Source: Xylocopa sonorina
Lineage: Eukaryota > Arthropoda > Insecta > Hymenoptera > Apidae
Assembly: GCF_050948175.1 (NCBI RefSeq)
Contig: NC_135194.1
Span: 6,812,033 to 6,876,032, forward strand
DNA length: 64,000 nucleotides
Direction: 5' to 3'
Position numbers and translations under genes: made by a program. The notes beneath the pieces are model-generated. The model was not told the DNA's origin. It saw only the letters and a list, made by a program, of their open reading frames with translations, and searched no databases. Every line of letters begins with the position of its first letter. The stretch's first letter is position 1. Positions 1 through 12,961 of this stretch are shown here, one piece after another.

Positions 1-2746
1 ACAGATTTAATAAGAATGCGCTGCTACTGTTTTTATACTTTTGAAAGAGGATTGTTTTTAATTATAGGAAATGGTGTATCATATTTTTAATTACAAAAAG
101 TAATGGATAAAATCAGAATTGTAACGAACCAGAAACCAATAATACTTAAAGTAAAATATCATTTTCTATTAAACTCTTCAAAGACACTGTCACATGTTTG
201 CACGTTTAGTTTACTTTTAAATTACATTTATTCTAAGTGAAAAAATTAAAATCTGTTGGACAAATATTCATCACAGAATCTTTCTAAGATAAAAATGAAA
301 AAATTGTCGTATGGTAGCATTGATAATATTCATTCTGCTTGATAGTTACTGATTTATAATATTGTAACGCTAACTTTGAAAAATATGTATGTTGAAGATC
401 TGTTAATAATTTGAAGAGTATCGTTAATATTTGATTAATAAAATCTGAAGCGTGTAAAATGGAGTCTGTTTCAATGATTATATTGTATTAATTTAAAAAT
501 ACAATTTGAAATATTAGTACATCTTTAGAAGAAAACTATAAACGTACATGTACATGTGTCAGTGTCTTTGAGGAAATTAGAACGAGTGTCTGTTACATCG
601 AAATACGTAGGTATACAATACGTAGATACTCTGGAATAGAATATAAAAAAATATTCACGTGATGCACTTCTTCTTTAAAAAAATATATTCTTTTTTCGAA
701 AAAGAACAAAATAGATAAGTTTGAAGTTCTATTTTTACTTAATTTCTCCCTAAAATCCTACTAACAAAAAAAAGAGAATGATCAGTTCATTCTATTAATA
801 GTTTATTAGAAGATAGAAAGAGAAAGAGGGAAAGAGAGGTTCGAAGCGATTCGAAGTAAATTTCTTAATTGCATTCGAACATTTGCCGCCTCGTTTGAAG
901 AACATCTCGTGACAGCCTACACAATAAATGAAGAGTGACATCTGCGTGAAATGTTTAACGTTTAATGTATACGTCGACTATTTGTAGAGGATGGATATCT
1001 TCCTATTGGTTGACTAAGTAATGCTAATTATATGGTGTGGCATGCTTTCTGACGTGAAACGATATATCATTGCTAACAAATGTATAGTGCCCACGCCAGC
1101 ACATACATCTTTATGAATTATGACGAAGACTGCGCAAAACCGCATTGTGTCCATATTGTTCTATACTTTTTCTTTCTATGTAACAGTATTCTATGGTTAA
1201 TTTGACCAATTTTATAAGTTTATTGAGGGAGTTTAAAAAAATTGTAATATAAACCTAATAATATTTGTTGCCACACAAAATATTAAATATATAGGGTGTA
1301 ATAGTTAGAAAACATTTCTTTTTTTTAATAACCCACTTATTTTTAATGATAGTAACTTCTTAATTTCGGAGATGCATCCTCTGATGGTAACTGTTTTGTT
1401 TGTCAGCTAATTGAGAAAGCAAACTCCCATTTTTTTTTTATAAAATTATATATAGTTGTCATTTTGTGAAAAGTAAGTTAAAAGTTGTGATTTTAATTTA
1501 TTTGGGAAAGATTAAAAGCTTTTGCTGTTTGTGAAAAAATAGTTGATCGAATTGTTTAAATAATTCACCTGAATCTTCAATTTCGATTTATTCGCAAATT
1601 AAATGTACATGTCAATTCCTATATCGATTGTACCACTCGCATAATATTAATTCACAAAGAAAACTAAACGTAGACAGAGAATTTTTAAACTCGATTCTCC
1701 AAAAAATATAGCTTAATACAAAACGATTTTTTAATCTTTATCTTCGATTTACTTTTTCGTGCAAGAATCATTCTTTTCTTGGTTGTACTATCAATATTGA
1801 AACATCCTATATAACAGCACTATAATAATCTGTTTTTTAATGTTTGCATATTTCTTCAACTCTGTTTAACAGAACTCTGTTAAGAAAAATTTATAGTTTT
1901 GGACTTAAACGACTTGATTCTGACTATTTTTCAATCACAACAGTGACTCGTTGTTTAGCATGACGTTAGGAATTCTAACATTTCACTCTCGAATGGCTTA
2001 AATACGTGTCAAAAGCCATGAGCTTCTAAAGGGTGCATCTGGCCGCAACGGTGCGCTGATCGAAGAGTTAATACGGAGGAAATTCTGCAGCGTTGGCAAA
2101 TCTCACCCATTCGCGTTACGCTTGGGATACTGGATCCTCCCCTTCCAGACGTAGGCGCTTAGAGTGCATTCGAACGACACTAATTAAGCACGCTGGTTGA
2201 TAATTGGAATTTCCAAGCATGAACCAATCAGGATCTATTTAACTGGAATTGTCTCAAGCAGAAGCGGAGTTAAAGTTCTGTCAGACAGATTAAAAGAAAC
2301 TGTCGGCGGGTACGTGGGTATTTTGTAAATCTCAGTTGCATCGTTGCACTTAAATATCTTTTCACTTTGCTGCGTGGTCCTACGAGAGATTTATATTTGA
2401 CGTATTCAAAGATAATACATTATACATTAAATTACTCGGCTACATTGAACAGTTTTCCTTTAAAAAGACCAATAATTACGTGTCCGGAATAAAAATTTAT
2501 TCACGTGGTTACCAGCTTGCGCGTGACACCAATGTGTCATCATTTGCAACTAAAGTTTGTCACGTGGTAGCACGTTACTGTCGTCAGAGGAAGAAGTGTT
2601 AAGACTAACTGACAACAGACGATATTTAAGTGTATAAATCGTCAATTCTAATGAAATTTGGCAGTATGTTTGGCCTATTCTTCTTAACTATTAACATTCG
2701 TATTGAACAGGTTAAAATTCGTATTGAACTCGCTAAAATTGAAGGG
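1..2746. other. AT-rich non-coding stretch, no gene seen
   Basis: No open frame longer than 60 codons occurs here and no RNA gene is recognised. Most of the stretch is AT-rich with many homopolymer runs. A GC-richer, less repetitive block at about 2010-2330 stands out and could be conserved regulatory DNA. Two CACGTGGT E-box-like motifs lie in direct orientation near 2503 and 2561. Function is unknown. Confidence 0.5.
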
Positions 2747-3256
2747 TGTTGCGTCCCTAGTTTCACCTTGCTTAATGGGTGGTTGGAATACCAAGTATGA
2801 CTTTTTTGTTTCGTTTAAATATTTTAGATTACGATTGGTAATTACTACTGGAACATTCGTAGTACTTGGTTAAGAGTTTAATAATAATGCTATTTTACAC
2901 TTTTTACAAACTTATATACAAACTGTGTTTTAGCGACCGATCAATCAGTTTGCTACCCCTCCTTTGGTGTGGAGGTGGTAGCTATCCGGTAGTTGGTGTA
3001 AGACCCTAGGAAGAACTGCTTAGACTACGCTCTTTGAGTTTATGGGACATCATTAGCTATCGAGTTAAGCCATTAAAGGTGTGAATGGTTAAAAATTCCA
3101 AAGCAACCTTTAAGGCCCTAATCCTAGTACATAAGAAAATTAAAGTTATAAAAATAGGTAAGTAATATTTGGAACTTCTCAGAAATAGCTAATTAATTGC
3201 GTTCGTACCATAAACTTGGTTTTAATTAAGAGGGCGAGCATTTTCGCGACGCGACA
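2747..3256 (+). mobile_element. Solo LTR, family 1, copy A
   Basis: This copy of a dispersed LTR-like repeat starts TGTTGCGTCCCTAG and ends CGCGACGCGACA, so the ends form a short imperfect inverted repeat with the TG...CA ends typical of LTRs. The flanks are AAGGG on the left and AAGGA on the right, a 5-bp duplication with one change. Four more copies in the window share blocks such as TTCCAAAGCAACCTTTAAGG and the AAACTTGGTTTTAATTAAGA segment near the 3' end. No internal gag-pol sequence is attached, so a solo LTR is the simplest reading. Copy A lacks about 160 bp that copy E carries. Confidence 0.6.
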
Positions 3257-6130
3257 AAGGAACCTGGATAGTCTTGAAAAACAATTTAAATACTTTTATG
3301 TAACAAATGTTAAAATAAAATATAAACACGTGTTATAAATAAGCATCCTTGAGGATTTAAAAAATGATAAGAAACATTGGAACTAAATAAAATGTAGTAA
3401 ATCTTCTAACAATCAGTAAATGCATTGCATTATTAAATTATGTCTCTGATTATAGGTCTATTCGTATGATTACATTGTATGTGTCGCATGCAACATTGCA
3501 TATAGTGCTGCGTTCAGAAGAGAGTTGCCGATATCGTATTGGTTTTTCGAATCGATCCCCTCGATTTTTCTATCATTAATAAATATGGATTGCATCCGAA
3601 GTTATCAATATGAAATATACAAATAACGAGAAACAGAAACAAAATATTCCCCGCTTAAGTCCTAGTTAGAAAGAAATAGTTAAAGGTAAATTGAAATTGA
3701 AGATTTAATTGATTTATTTAGTCAATACCATCGATTATTCTTTCAGGGCGTACCTAAAATTCTTGAATTTTAAAAAATATATTAAGTATAAGTACTAACC
3801 ACAGATATTTAAAAAGATAAAAGATGAACAATTGGATGTAATATTTTGACAATATACTTTAAACGTTTTACGAATGTTTTACATTCATTGTAACGATTGC
3901 ATCTGTATCTATCAATCGATTAAACAGGTTTAAATCGTACAGGTGCGATTCGGGAACTGATGAATAATACAGTGGTTATGTAGAATGTATGTAAATAGCT
4001 TGACGATGTTTAAATTATACGTATACACTCACGTATGCCACGTATACGCAGCTATTGTAACCTACTGCACGTGTAATTATACATGTGCATAATCTTCCTT
4101 TCTGCTTCAATATGGTAAAAAGAATTTATTATCGATTAAATTATGAAAATATGCAGAAGCCATCCGTTTGCGAGCCAAGTAAGATACATGTTTGTAAATA
4201 ATTCGGAACATTATTGATACATAAAATATAGCGGTAAATTCGTCGATCATGTGACAGAAATTAATCGCGTCGCACAATTTTTCTTGAATAACAAACTTTA
4301 CAGTACAAACAACTCTAAGACTCTATCGGTGCCCGCCAATGACATAGCGAGTAGACATCGACTGAGACTCTTCCTTTCTATATCATTTTCGTGCAAATTC
4401 GCACGCATTTGGCAACCAGCTGTCTAATTAAATATTGCTAATATCTAGAGCTATCTATTACTTAGAACAAAGCTATCGGTATCAGACTTTCCTAACATCT
4501 GGAATGCTCGTGGACCCCGTGACGGCAGTTATGGACCAAACTACAGCATAAACACGACAGTTCCCTAAACGATGAAGTGAACACAGAGGATCAATTTCAT
4601 GGCTACTACCCCAGGACTTAACGCCGCTTGGTTATTGTCCTCGATAACACTTGTAAAATGAAATTAACGGCAAATTATCCACAACGCGTGAATACATGAA
4701 ACTTCGTATCATTATCGTATTTCACTGAATGCGTGTTACTCCGTAACAATATATCTATAATGTCGCGTCGCGAAAGGGATCGTTATACAAATAATTAGCT
4801 AGCTATAATATTTTTGAGAATAGGCCAACCATTATTACTTGCCCTCGTTCTGAATAACATAATCTGTCGAAAATACAAGATCATTTATAATGGTCTACAC
4901 CCTTAACGTCGTAACTCCTGAAACCATTGGCTGTAAAGGTTAACCCATGCTCCACCATGAGATTTATGCCACGATCGAAGTGATCGCTATTTTTTTAGGA
5001 AAGGCCTTTAGCTGTTTCTCAACATATGGGCGCCAAAATTTAGATGATACGTGACTTAACCGTTCGACTACCAGGGGTCATTGCAGAACATAGGCGCTTA
5101 TCTTAATTTTTGTTTGCTCGTGCTAGTAAACGCAAAATGTGTTACTTTTGAAATAACTTTTTAATTTCTAACATTATAATAGAAAGAAGTAGCAAATTGA
5201 ACACTTTTAAAATTGCAAAATAGGATATTTTTATTAGTACTGTTAATATTTTGATTACACGCGGAGATGCTGTTGTCAGATAGCGGCTCTGCAGTAGTAA
5301 TAAAGATCTCGTAGCAATAAAACGTATATCAAACTCCTTTTGTCTGATCCTTTTACCCTTTTATTAATTTTTTACATACTTCTCTAATTAAACAACGACT
5401 GTATAGAATAGAGATATCGCCCATAAAGAATACAGGTGTGTTTGGTTGTTTCAAATAAATGCAATATGACCATAATGCTATGCACACTCAGAAATCTCAG
5501 AAATATTATTACAAACAGAAAGTCGAAATTGATAGAAAAAATTCGGTTATGAACGTTCATCCTCAACGGTGATTCAAAATAATACAAATACATTATTATA
5601 AGTTGTTTAAAGAGAATTTCACGAAACAATTCCAAACGATTTTTATTAATCCATTAATAGAGATAATGACGAGAAGAAAAGAGAAAACGAAAAAATATCA
5701 ATTATTACACACTTTAATCACTTATCGAAAAGGAATACAAGTATCACTGAACAATGATCTGAGAATAGTAAAATAGAATAGCATTATAAAATAATTTAAC
5801 AAAACTCACATCCGTGCTCTCTGATATAAATTTATTTCGAAGTTTGAATACTTTAATAATTTTACAAGTGAATCTACAATTGAGGAAAAAGAAACAATAG
5901 TTTTCAGAAGAGTTATAGAATTTAAAAATAAGCGCGTTAATCTATCAGAGCACGAACATCGCTTCCGCTAACAGTTGCGTGTTCAGGGTGAAAGTTAAAA
6001 TTGCTTGAAAAGTGTTAATAACGCGGAGCAACTTTTGATAATTATCCAGTTGTGTATAGAGCAGAGCCGTGCAAAGTAGAACTGCTGTCAGACGTGCTAA
6101 ACGTAGTCGGCACGACACATGTGTATAAAG
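3257..6130. other. AT-rich non-coding stretch, no gene seen
   Basis: The longest open frames are an 83-codon minus-strand frame (5384-5635) and 76- and 60-codon frames near 5945-6234. None shows a family motif, and their composition follows the AT-rich background. The block 4230-4470 is less AT-biased and holds a CAGCTG E-box next to TAATTA motifs, so it could be regulatory. No repeat was matched elsewhere in the window. Confidence 0.4.
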
Positions 6131-6175
6131 CAGCGTTTCACAAACTGTGTTCCACGGAACGCTGCCATTCCGCAA
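6131..6175 (+). mobile_element. hAT-like terminal fragment
   Basis: The segment begins CAGCGTTTCACAAACTGTG and continues into an inverted GTTCCACGGAAC block. This resembles the CAGTGTTTCTCAAACTGGGG plus GGTCCGCGGACC layout of many hAT termini. The two copies of the GCAGCGTT/AACGCTGC octamer form a small hairpin. A possible opposite end (AAACACTG near 6475) has no matching 8-bp flank duplication, so only this end is called. The assignment rests on resemblance to hAT ends. Confidence 0.3.
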
Positions 6176-7630
6176 ACAAGTTCAAGAATAAGGAAGGAAG
6201 CATTGTCTGCCTTCATGTTTTTAACATAGTTTAAAGCTTAAAGTTTAAAGTTCAATGTTATTATTTAAAATAAATAATACCTAAAAATTAATGTTCCTTA
6301 AAAATTTTTAAAGTTCTGGAATGCTACATAATTACGAAATTAGATTAGAACCAATAGAAGTTCTTCTGTTGGCAGATTTTACACTTTTTTATCGCTTTTA
6401 GTATCTTAAAATATATTGTGTTGAAATGCAAGTTTATTAAATTCTAGCGATACTTTTAAAATTTTTTAAACACTGCAAAATTATACCAAAGATCGTGAAA
6501 TATCGTGGAATTCTTAGTCATTTATTTGGATGTAAACGAACACTTGTTCCGTGCTTTTAAGTAGTTTTAATGTCGCGAAACAACGTTAGAAGAAAATCGG
6601 AAAAATCAGGTAATTAAAAACAATAATTCATTTGTAAATATCGAAATTAACCTACAGTATTATAGCAACTACACTGAATAATATTTCATTAAATATTTAA
6701 AGGAATGTTTCTACAATATTTAAGATTCTTTGTTCAAACTTAGAACGATTTGTTGCACGACAACTATATTAAAATGCAAATACCGTAATCAAACGATTTT
6801 GAATTTTAGATTCGTAACATTTACTTAATCTTATTAAAAAATATTTAGAATCATATAATATAATCTATATTTGAAATAAATATGTACAGCCAATTGTGAC
6901 AGTGTTCGGATATTTTTTAAAACGGAAAATTGTATCAAACAACTTTAGTTTTTCTAAAATTTTGAAAGACTTAGTTTGCTAAAAAAAAATCTGGGGAAAA
7001 TTGCAATTGGTTGGAATCGTTTAGTAACTACTGGAGGTCGTTTTTCATGATCCACCCTTTGAAACTAACTTTTTTAAGTTCGGACCAAACGATTCAAGTT
7101 TTTCGGGAAGTCAGGAGGATTAATTTATAGATGATGCCAAAAATGTTTCGAAAAAATTGTACAGGGTTAAAAGGCAAAGGTCGATCTTTATAATTTTTTG
7201 TCCAAGCTCGTAATGAAAATTTAAAACATGCATTTTATAGATTTATATTTATACATACTAAGGATTTCGTCGAAATTGGTTGATTTTAAACCAGGTAGCA
7301 GACACAAAAATATCTAAGAATATCTAAATTCTTTAAAGCTATAGATTCCAATAGAATTGTTAATATGTATATAACTGACGATTTTACAAAATGCATATTG
7401 TGAAAGGTTTATTACGAGTACAAATGAAAAAAAACCTTGGAATTTTTATCATTTTTTTACACATAACCTAAAAAACTAATCCTAACCTCTCAAGGGAACT
7501 CAAATGGTTTCATATAATTAAAAAAAAAAAAGTTATTTTGTTTCAAAGGGTATACGAATACTCTTGCGATTTTATTATAGCATTATTTTCTTGTAGAAAA
7601 CGATGTATTACTTTATCACTTCTACTTTAC
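6176..7630. other. AT-rich non-coding stretch, possible old repeat debris
   Basis: No gene or open frame of note occurs here. The part from about 6940 to 7500 has the texture of a decayed repeat: runs such as CGAAAAAATTGTACAGGG, and two ATGCATTTT-type motifs in opposite orientation near 7232 and 7391. No second copy was found in the window, so it is not called as an element. Confidence 0.35.
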
Positions 7631-8090
7631 TGGTCAGTATTTTAATCTCGTTTCGCCAGTATTTAAATATGGAGGGTCAATATTTAAATATGAAGGGTCA
7701 GTATTTAAATATAAAGGCCAGTATTCTACTGGTCAGTATTTAAATCCCTTTTGTAGGTATTTAAATATGAAGGGTCAGTATCCTTTGAAAATATGTAAAG
7801 CCCCCACTGGTAGCTAAACAAATACCAACTGGTCAAAAACGCAATTATTTTTTAACTTATAATGAATCTACAATAGAATGTTTAATACTATGTTCTTTCT
7901 ACGTTATATTGTCCATTTATTAATTTAACTAACTAACCGAGTCGAAACTGACCGTTTTTTTTATTTATGCTGATTATTTGCTATTTATGCACTGACCGTT
8001 TAGTATTTTTATACCGACCTTTTTGGTAATAATAAACTGACCGAAAATTTATTTATATACTGATCAGAAAATGATTTAAATATCGACCAT
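7631..8090 (+). mobile_element. Family 2 element with subterminal repeat arrays, copy 1
   Basis: The left half carries about seven direct copies of a GGTCAGTATTTAAATATGAA-like unit (near 7631, 7654, 7675, 7696, 7730, 7755 and 7774). The right half carries the same motif inverted, as ACTGACCG and TATTTATACYGACC variants, ending ATTTAAATATCGACCAT. The outer ends therefore form an inverted repeat, TGGTCAGTATTTTAAT against ATGGTCGATATTTAAAT. The middle and right part recur at 30379-30625. Subterminal arrays like this are known as transposase-binding sites in several DNA transposon superfamilies. No coding part is present, no target duplication is clear, and the superfamily is unknown. Confidence 0.5.
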
Positions 8091-9920
8091 ATAACTTGTT
8101 GTCTTGCTTTTTACAGTTACGGTTACGATATACAGTGTACTAAAGTTATTTAACGGAATATATGTAACTAGTGCTATCGAAAAGGAGAAAAATAATGCAC
8201 CTAAAATAGATATCGTGCATTAATGGTAGGGGTGGAGGAAACGTAAAAGTCTCAAGTGGGAATCGATAATCCGCAACCTCTGACTGTCCAACGAAATAAG
8301 ACTTGAACGCCCACTTGACCTTGTTAATTTCTCTGTCGTATTACCTTTGTTGACGATTATATTTCAGAAGAATAGCACGTGTCGAGAAATCCGAATGATC
8401 AATTACGCTTTGCAAATATTTGATATTGTATCGCATCCAATCCTTTCGAGTCTTTTTCTTATTTCTTTTGTATTTTCAAATAAATAAACGTATCGCGAAT
8501 AGCAAGCAAACTCGAAGTAATATCAGTAGGAGGGACTAGAGGAATGATAAACGAGTAATCGGTCAGTTTTAAATCTAGAACAGGGCTTTGTTCGAAACCA
8601 ATCTTTCTTCGTGCTGTCCTCAACCTTCAATTTAAGGAACCAATCTGCAGCGATTCGTCATCGTTCCACCGCAGCGTTTAGCGAATGAACGCAATTGAAA
8701 TGTCACGTTTCCGTTATGAATTCCTAGAGAAACCGAGAGATTGTACAGAGAATTATTGCTTCGATTTATTGTTCTACCTTCGATTTCACAATAGATGTAA
8801 ATAAAGAAATAGATGTCTTTTAGACTTTACAAAAGCCCTTTGTGCTATTTTAATAAAACAGTGTCGCTACATTTTTCAAATTATTTGCGCGGTGAATTAA
8901 AAAATATTAAAGACAGGTCGACTAATTGAAGCTTTGTAATCAACTTAATTAATTCGAAGCTGTTTTTAAGCTCTGTTAAGAATTATCTATGTATTAAAAT
9001 ACATGTGAGATTTAAAACGTTTATTCAATTTTCTACCTTGATATTATTAGAATATCGTGCGTAATAAAAATTGTATTGTTAACGATGAACAATAATGCAA
9101 ATTTTCCTTTGCAATTTAGAAACCGTAGGAGAACAGTTGAAGAACATTACTCCAACATCAAAAGCTCATCTAGTAAGTTAGTAAGACCTATTAAATTAAA
9201 ATTTATGGTCAGTACATATTTCATATACTGTATACAGTATATATTTTCTTGAAAACAGAGCCTCACTTGCGGGAACTTCATTTTCCAGTTTTGACTTATT
9301 TTTAAGTGAATAGTCGCCATCTGCCAGGTTGTACCGCTTCGAAATATCGAATAACATTTGTTAAATCATGGAACGATGCATAGTTCAATAATATATTTAT
9401 ACATCGTTCTCACTTATTCTGGTTTTCTGAAACGGCGATGTCCATTGAGTATCAAGGTCATGCAATCTCACCCTTCTGAAGGGCATTCTTATGCATCTGT
9501 GCATCAATTGTGAGACACGGATGTAAAGATTTGTACCAAAAACAAGTCGTGTGATCATGTATCTAGGAACAGACAAAATGCGACTACGTTACATTTGTAC
9601 AGATAAGAAGATGAATGTTAAAGCATTTCTTGTTCCTTGTCGCAGTCGCGTGGGTGACTCAAATTTCACAGACGAAGCTCGTGTGTATACAGAGTGTTAC
9701 ACAAAAACCGTTCAATATTTATATGGTACATAGAACACTCTGTACCAAGTAAAAAATTTTAATAAACATAGGTGGAAAGGTTAATCGTTTCTGAGATAGA
9801 AACATTTTTATTTGCTGGCATTATGATTAACTTATTTGCTTCCCTCGCGCGCGATTCAGTGTTTACAGGCCACGTTCTGAATATTCTTGTTCAAGTGCCG
9901 ACAGCAGATTTCATTTATTA
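8091..9920. other. Non-coding stretch with hairpin
   Basis: No gene was recognised. The blocks at 8220-8360 and 8560-8720 are less AT-rich than their surroundings and could be regulatory. A GCGCCATCT-like CTCF half motif sits near 9314-9326. A 60-codon frame (9551-9733) overlaps a perfect 11-bp hairpin listed separately and shows no family features. Confidence 0.35.
9688..9744. repeat. Perfect 11-bp inverted repeat (hairpin)
   Basis: TACAGAGTGTT at 9688-9698 is followed by its exact complement AACACTCTGTA at 9734-9744, with a 35-base AT-rich loop. ACAGAGTGTT-type ends are common at termini of short insect MITEs, so this may be a tiny remnant. No flank duplication was seen. Confidence 0.45.
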
Positions 9921-10467
9921 TTAGGTATGGGAATAAGTTTTAATAGTTCACCCATAGATGGCATTAATATCATTGCTTGCACCTTTTCTAACCTTTTTTG
10001 AAGTGTGAATGTAACCATTCGAATGCATTATAAGACTTTTGTTTAAAGTATAATCAGAAGCATTCATATCGCATCGAAGATGTCGGAATTTGTTCGAAAG
10101 AAGCAGCATTTGTGGGAACCTCTTCTCCGCTACCGTATCTTTTGAAGAAAAGTGCTGCAGAACCGTGTTGTTTGCTTGTAGATGTTTACGGCGGCCATGC
10201 TCTATTGCAGTCAACTTGCAGATATTGGTTCCAACCCTTGAAGAGTGGTGATCTTGATGTCAACGACAAAGAATGCGATGGTGCCCGTAAAAAGTAGCAA
10301 AATGAGGAAGTCGAGGAATTGCTTGATATTGATTCATGTCAGACATTTATTTCGAAGAATTGCCTCTAGTATCGGATAATGATCGATCCATCGTTGGAAA
10401 ACGCCTACATACGCTGGAAATGTTTTTTCTACGTGAAAAAACGAATAAAACTTATTCCCATACCTAA
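9921..10467 (+). mobile_element. Internally deleted mariner element
   Basis: The terminal inverted repeats are TTAGGTATGGGAATAAGTTT on the left and its complement ending CCCATACCTAA on the right, and a TA dinucleotide flanks each end as expected for mariner insertion. At 547 bp the element is well short of the usual 1.3 kb. It carries only the N-terminal, DNA-binding part of a mariner transposase (10080-10345) followed directly by the 3' end. The missing middle would hold the DDD catalytic domain, so the copy cannot encode a working transposase. Confidence 0.85.
10080..10345 (+). pseudogene. mariner transposase N-terminal pseudogene
   Basis: Reading from the ATG at 10080 gives MSEFVRKKQHLWEPLLRYR. 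A frameshift near 10140 then leads into LLKKSAAEPCCLLVDVYGG and, further on, YWFQPLKSGDLDVNDKE and ARKK, followed by a stop at 10295 and then NEEVEELLDIDSCQT in the same frame. This order matches the first helix-turn-helix region and linker of mariner transposases (KKSAAEAHRLL-like, DWFRRFKSGDFDV-like, CQT). It is broken by one frameshift and one stop, and it lacks the whole catalytic domain. It lies inside the mariner termini at 9921-10467. Confidence 0.8.
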
Positions 10468-11877
10468 TAGTATTACACAGTTACAAGGTATCGTGCTGCA
10501 AATGTCAGCGTATTGTTCTAATGAACAATTGGCAGATATGCATTTTATGTATTTAAGAAATATCGGGTAGTAGGGTGCATTCCTAAACATTTGGATGGAT
10601 TATAGCGTTGGGATGTCCTCGAGGCTTCAATACGCCTAAGAAGGCCACGTATTGCTTAACCATTAACTTTAGATCCCATTGTAATCTTTTTTGCTATTTT
10701 TTACATGCATGTATGATCGTGCTAATTGAAGTGCTTCAGCTGCACGACTCTCTTTACAAGAGGAAGTTTTCTAATCGGAGAATTCCTTCTTGGAAGCAAC
10801 TAACTTAATTATAATGTTTTTACTGTATACCATATAAACTGAATGGTTTTTCTTCTAGCAACCTGTATAATAGTTGCATGCATGCATTATGATACTACAC
10901 TACGTCAAATGCTGTAACATCATAATATTAGTTTCTTTAAACATTTGCGTAACCACGGTTTTATACTTTATTCCGGAAATACTTAAAAAAAAAAAAAAAA
11001 TGCAACACGATCGAACTTTTCATTTTTTATTGCGAATTATTTTTCTGTAATACCAAACAATTTACTTCAACGAGAATTCTGATAAATTTAATGAGTGATA
11101 ATATGATACACGATATATGATAATAATGTACGATGTATGATACATGATACATGATACATGATACATGATACATATAATACAATATTAAAGTAAAATTTAG
11201 ATGCATTATTATATTATATATACATTGAAAATGAAATATAGAAAAATGTGGAAAGGAGTAACTTTCCAGAAAATAATTCGCACATTAATTAAAGCAGAAT
11301 TGAATTATTGTTAAAAGATTATAAAAATAATGTCTTTGAATATGTGAAAAATAATCTAAATCTCTAATAATGGGAAAAGAATATCGCGACAGATATTACA
11401 GGAAAATTTTCTTATGTTAGTAAATTCGAGGATGCTTAATTGTTAACGTAAAATGATGCAGAAATTTCACGTCTACCACCGAAAACGAAATCGCATCTAG
11501 TGAAAAAATTACGACCTATTTTTTTAACGATTGCAATAAAACGAAGTATTCTTTACACCGTTCCGTTCGCCACGGTCGAAGCGATACTTTTTACACACCT
11601 TTGCCACAAAGGTTCAATCAATTCTACCCTCAATTGCATCTACAGCATGCCAATTACATGCTTTGTAAATGCCAGCTATGCACTCGGTAAAATGCATCGG
11701 CAATTCTACAACAGATAAAAAAAGGCTCGATTTTCAGATATTGTATGTTACTGATAAACCCAACCGTAGTCGGAGTCACTATTCCGCGAATTGTTCACCA
11801 AACAAAGTGGGCCATTATTTTATTATATATTCTCGTTTAATCCAGTGTATTAAACCGGCACCGCAACATTAATTTAA
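10468..11877. other. Non-coding stretch, no gene seen
   Basis: Open frames of 60-72 codons (10608-10808, 11500-11718, 11669-11872) show no domain or family motif and overlap each other, so they are treated as chance frames. A poly-A run lies near 10985-11000, and a 7-bp microsatellite is listed separately. Confidence 0.4.
11137..11173. repeat. (ATGATAC)n microsatellite
   Basis: About five perfect tandem copies of the 7-mer ATGATAC, with degenerate copies just upstream (from about 11100). Confidence 0.8.
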
Positions 11878-12069
11878 CACTGGCTTTACCAAGGGGTCAT
11901 TTTGACCCCTCTGAGAAAACTTTTCGTTCATTTTTAGTGTTATATGAGAATATTTTAATTAAATTAGAGATTCTGAATGTAAGTAAAAATTAATGAGAAT
12001 ACTTTCATAAAATGCTGCAATAATTTTCTTCAAGAAAATTAACGAAAAGTTAGAAGGGTCAAAATAGTG
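11878..12069. mobile_element. piggyBac-type MITE (TTAA-flanked)
   Basis: A TTAA tetranucleotide flanks each side (11874-11877 and 12070-12073), the target duplication of piggyBac-superfamily elements. The element starts CACTGGCTTTACC and ends AAAATAGTG. An inner inverted repeat pairs ATTTTGACCCCTCT...ACTTTTCGTT on the left with its near complement AACGAAAAGTTAGAAGGGTC on the right. At 192 bp it is non-coding and non-autonomous. Confidence 0.7.
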
Positions 12070-12520
12070 TTAAAGTAGAAATAAATTATTGGTCATTTAA
12101 ATAAACACGTAATTATCCAAGAATCGACGTTAACCAGTTAACTGTGGAATTTAGTATTAAAAATCTCTTACAGAGCGCGTAACTAAATCAAGCAATGACT
12201 AGTAAATCCACAACGAACGCAGAGCAGATGCTTCTATTTTTTACAAAAAAAAATTAAGCGCAACGAAGATGGATTATATTTTCGTTCGATGAAAAGTTAA
12301 CAATTATACTCGTCAAATTTTGGATTGACGCGTATACACGTTAAACGCAGTTAACACCTAGCCACCCGAACGGGGAGATCCCTCCACTTTAATGCTAGTC
12401 GCTGAATGACCGATCGGGGATATCTCTCATTTTTACCTTAATTACGAGAAAACAAAGCGATTGATTGTGTTATCGTAGGTTAAAACCGTACGATGGTTGA
12501 AATAGGAAAGTTTTAGGATG

Positions 12521-12548
12521 GTCGTTGCGATGTACATCGTACAACGAC
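12521..12548. repeat. 28-bp near-perfect palindrome
   Basis: GTCGTTG and CAACGAC arms enclose the self-complementary core CGATGTACATCG with a TA bulge. It could form a cruciform or be a dimeric protein-binding site. It lies in a CpG-rich patch (about 12520-12780). Confidence 0.55.
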
Positions 12549-12961
12549 GTTATAATGCACAGGCAGGTAGGAGCAGTCACACGAGTTACGTCCGTCAAGT
12601 TTGACGTCTGTGGAACGCCAACGACGGACGGTAAACGCTACAACGTTCATCGATTTTTCAGCTCGGACGTTGCTCCATTTTACGTATTCCTACGAATCTA
12701 ACCACACGATCGACTAGCACAAGTATAAAAATTTCATAGTCAACCGTCCGACGACGCGCTTGATCCGTATCGTGTCAGAAGAAATTCAGAATTGTTTCAT
12801 GTAACGTTAAGCGAAGGTCAAAACTAAGTCCATATAAATCAGCGTCATCTCTGTGCGATGAGGATCAGAATACACCCACAATATCTTCTGCTTGTCGTAA
12901 CAGACGACTAAAAGGAGGAGGAAAGGGTTAACGAAGATGTAGATAGGAGTAACGGATTTTA

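Noticed and set aside
12355..12479. Possible further piggyBac-type MITE (TTAACACCTAGCC...GTAGGTTAA)
   Set aside because: TTAA is present on both sides, but the inner ends pair over too few bases to be convincing.
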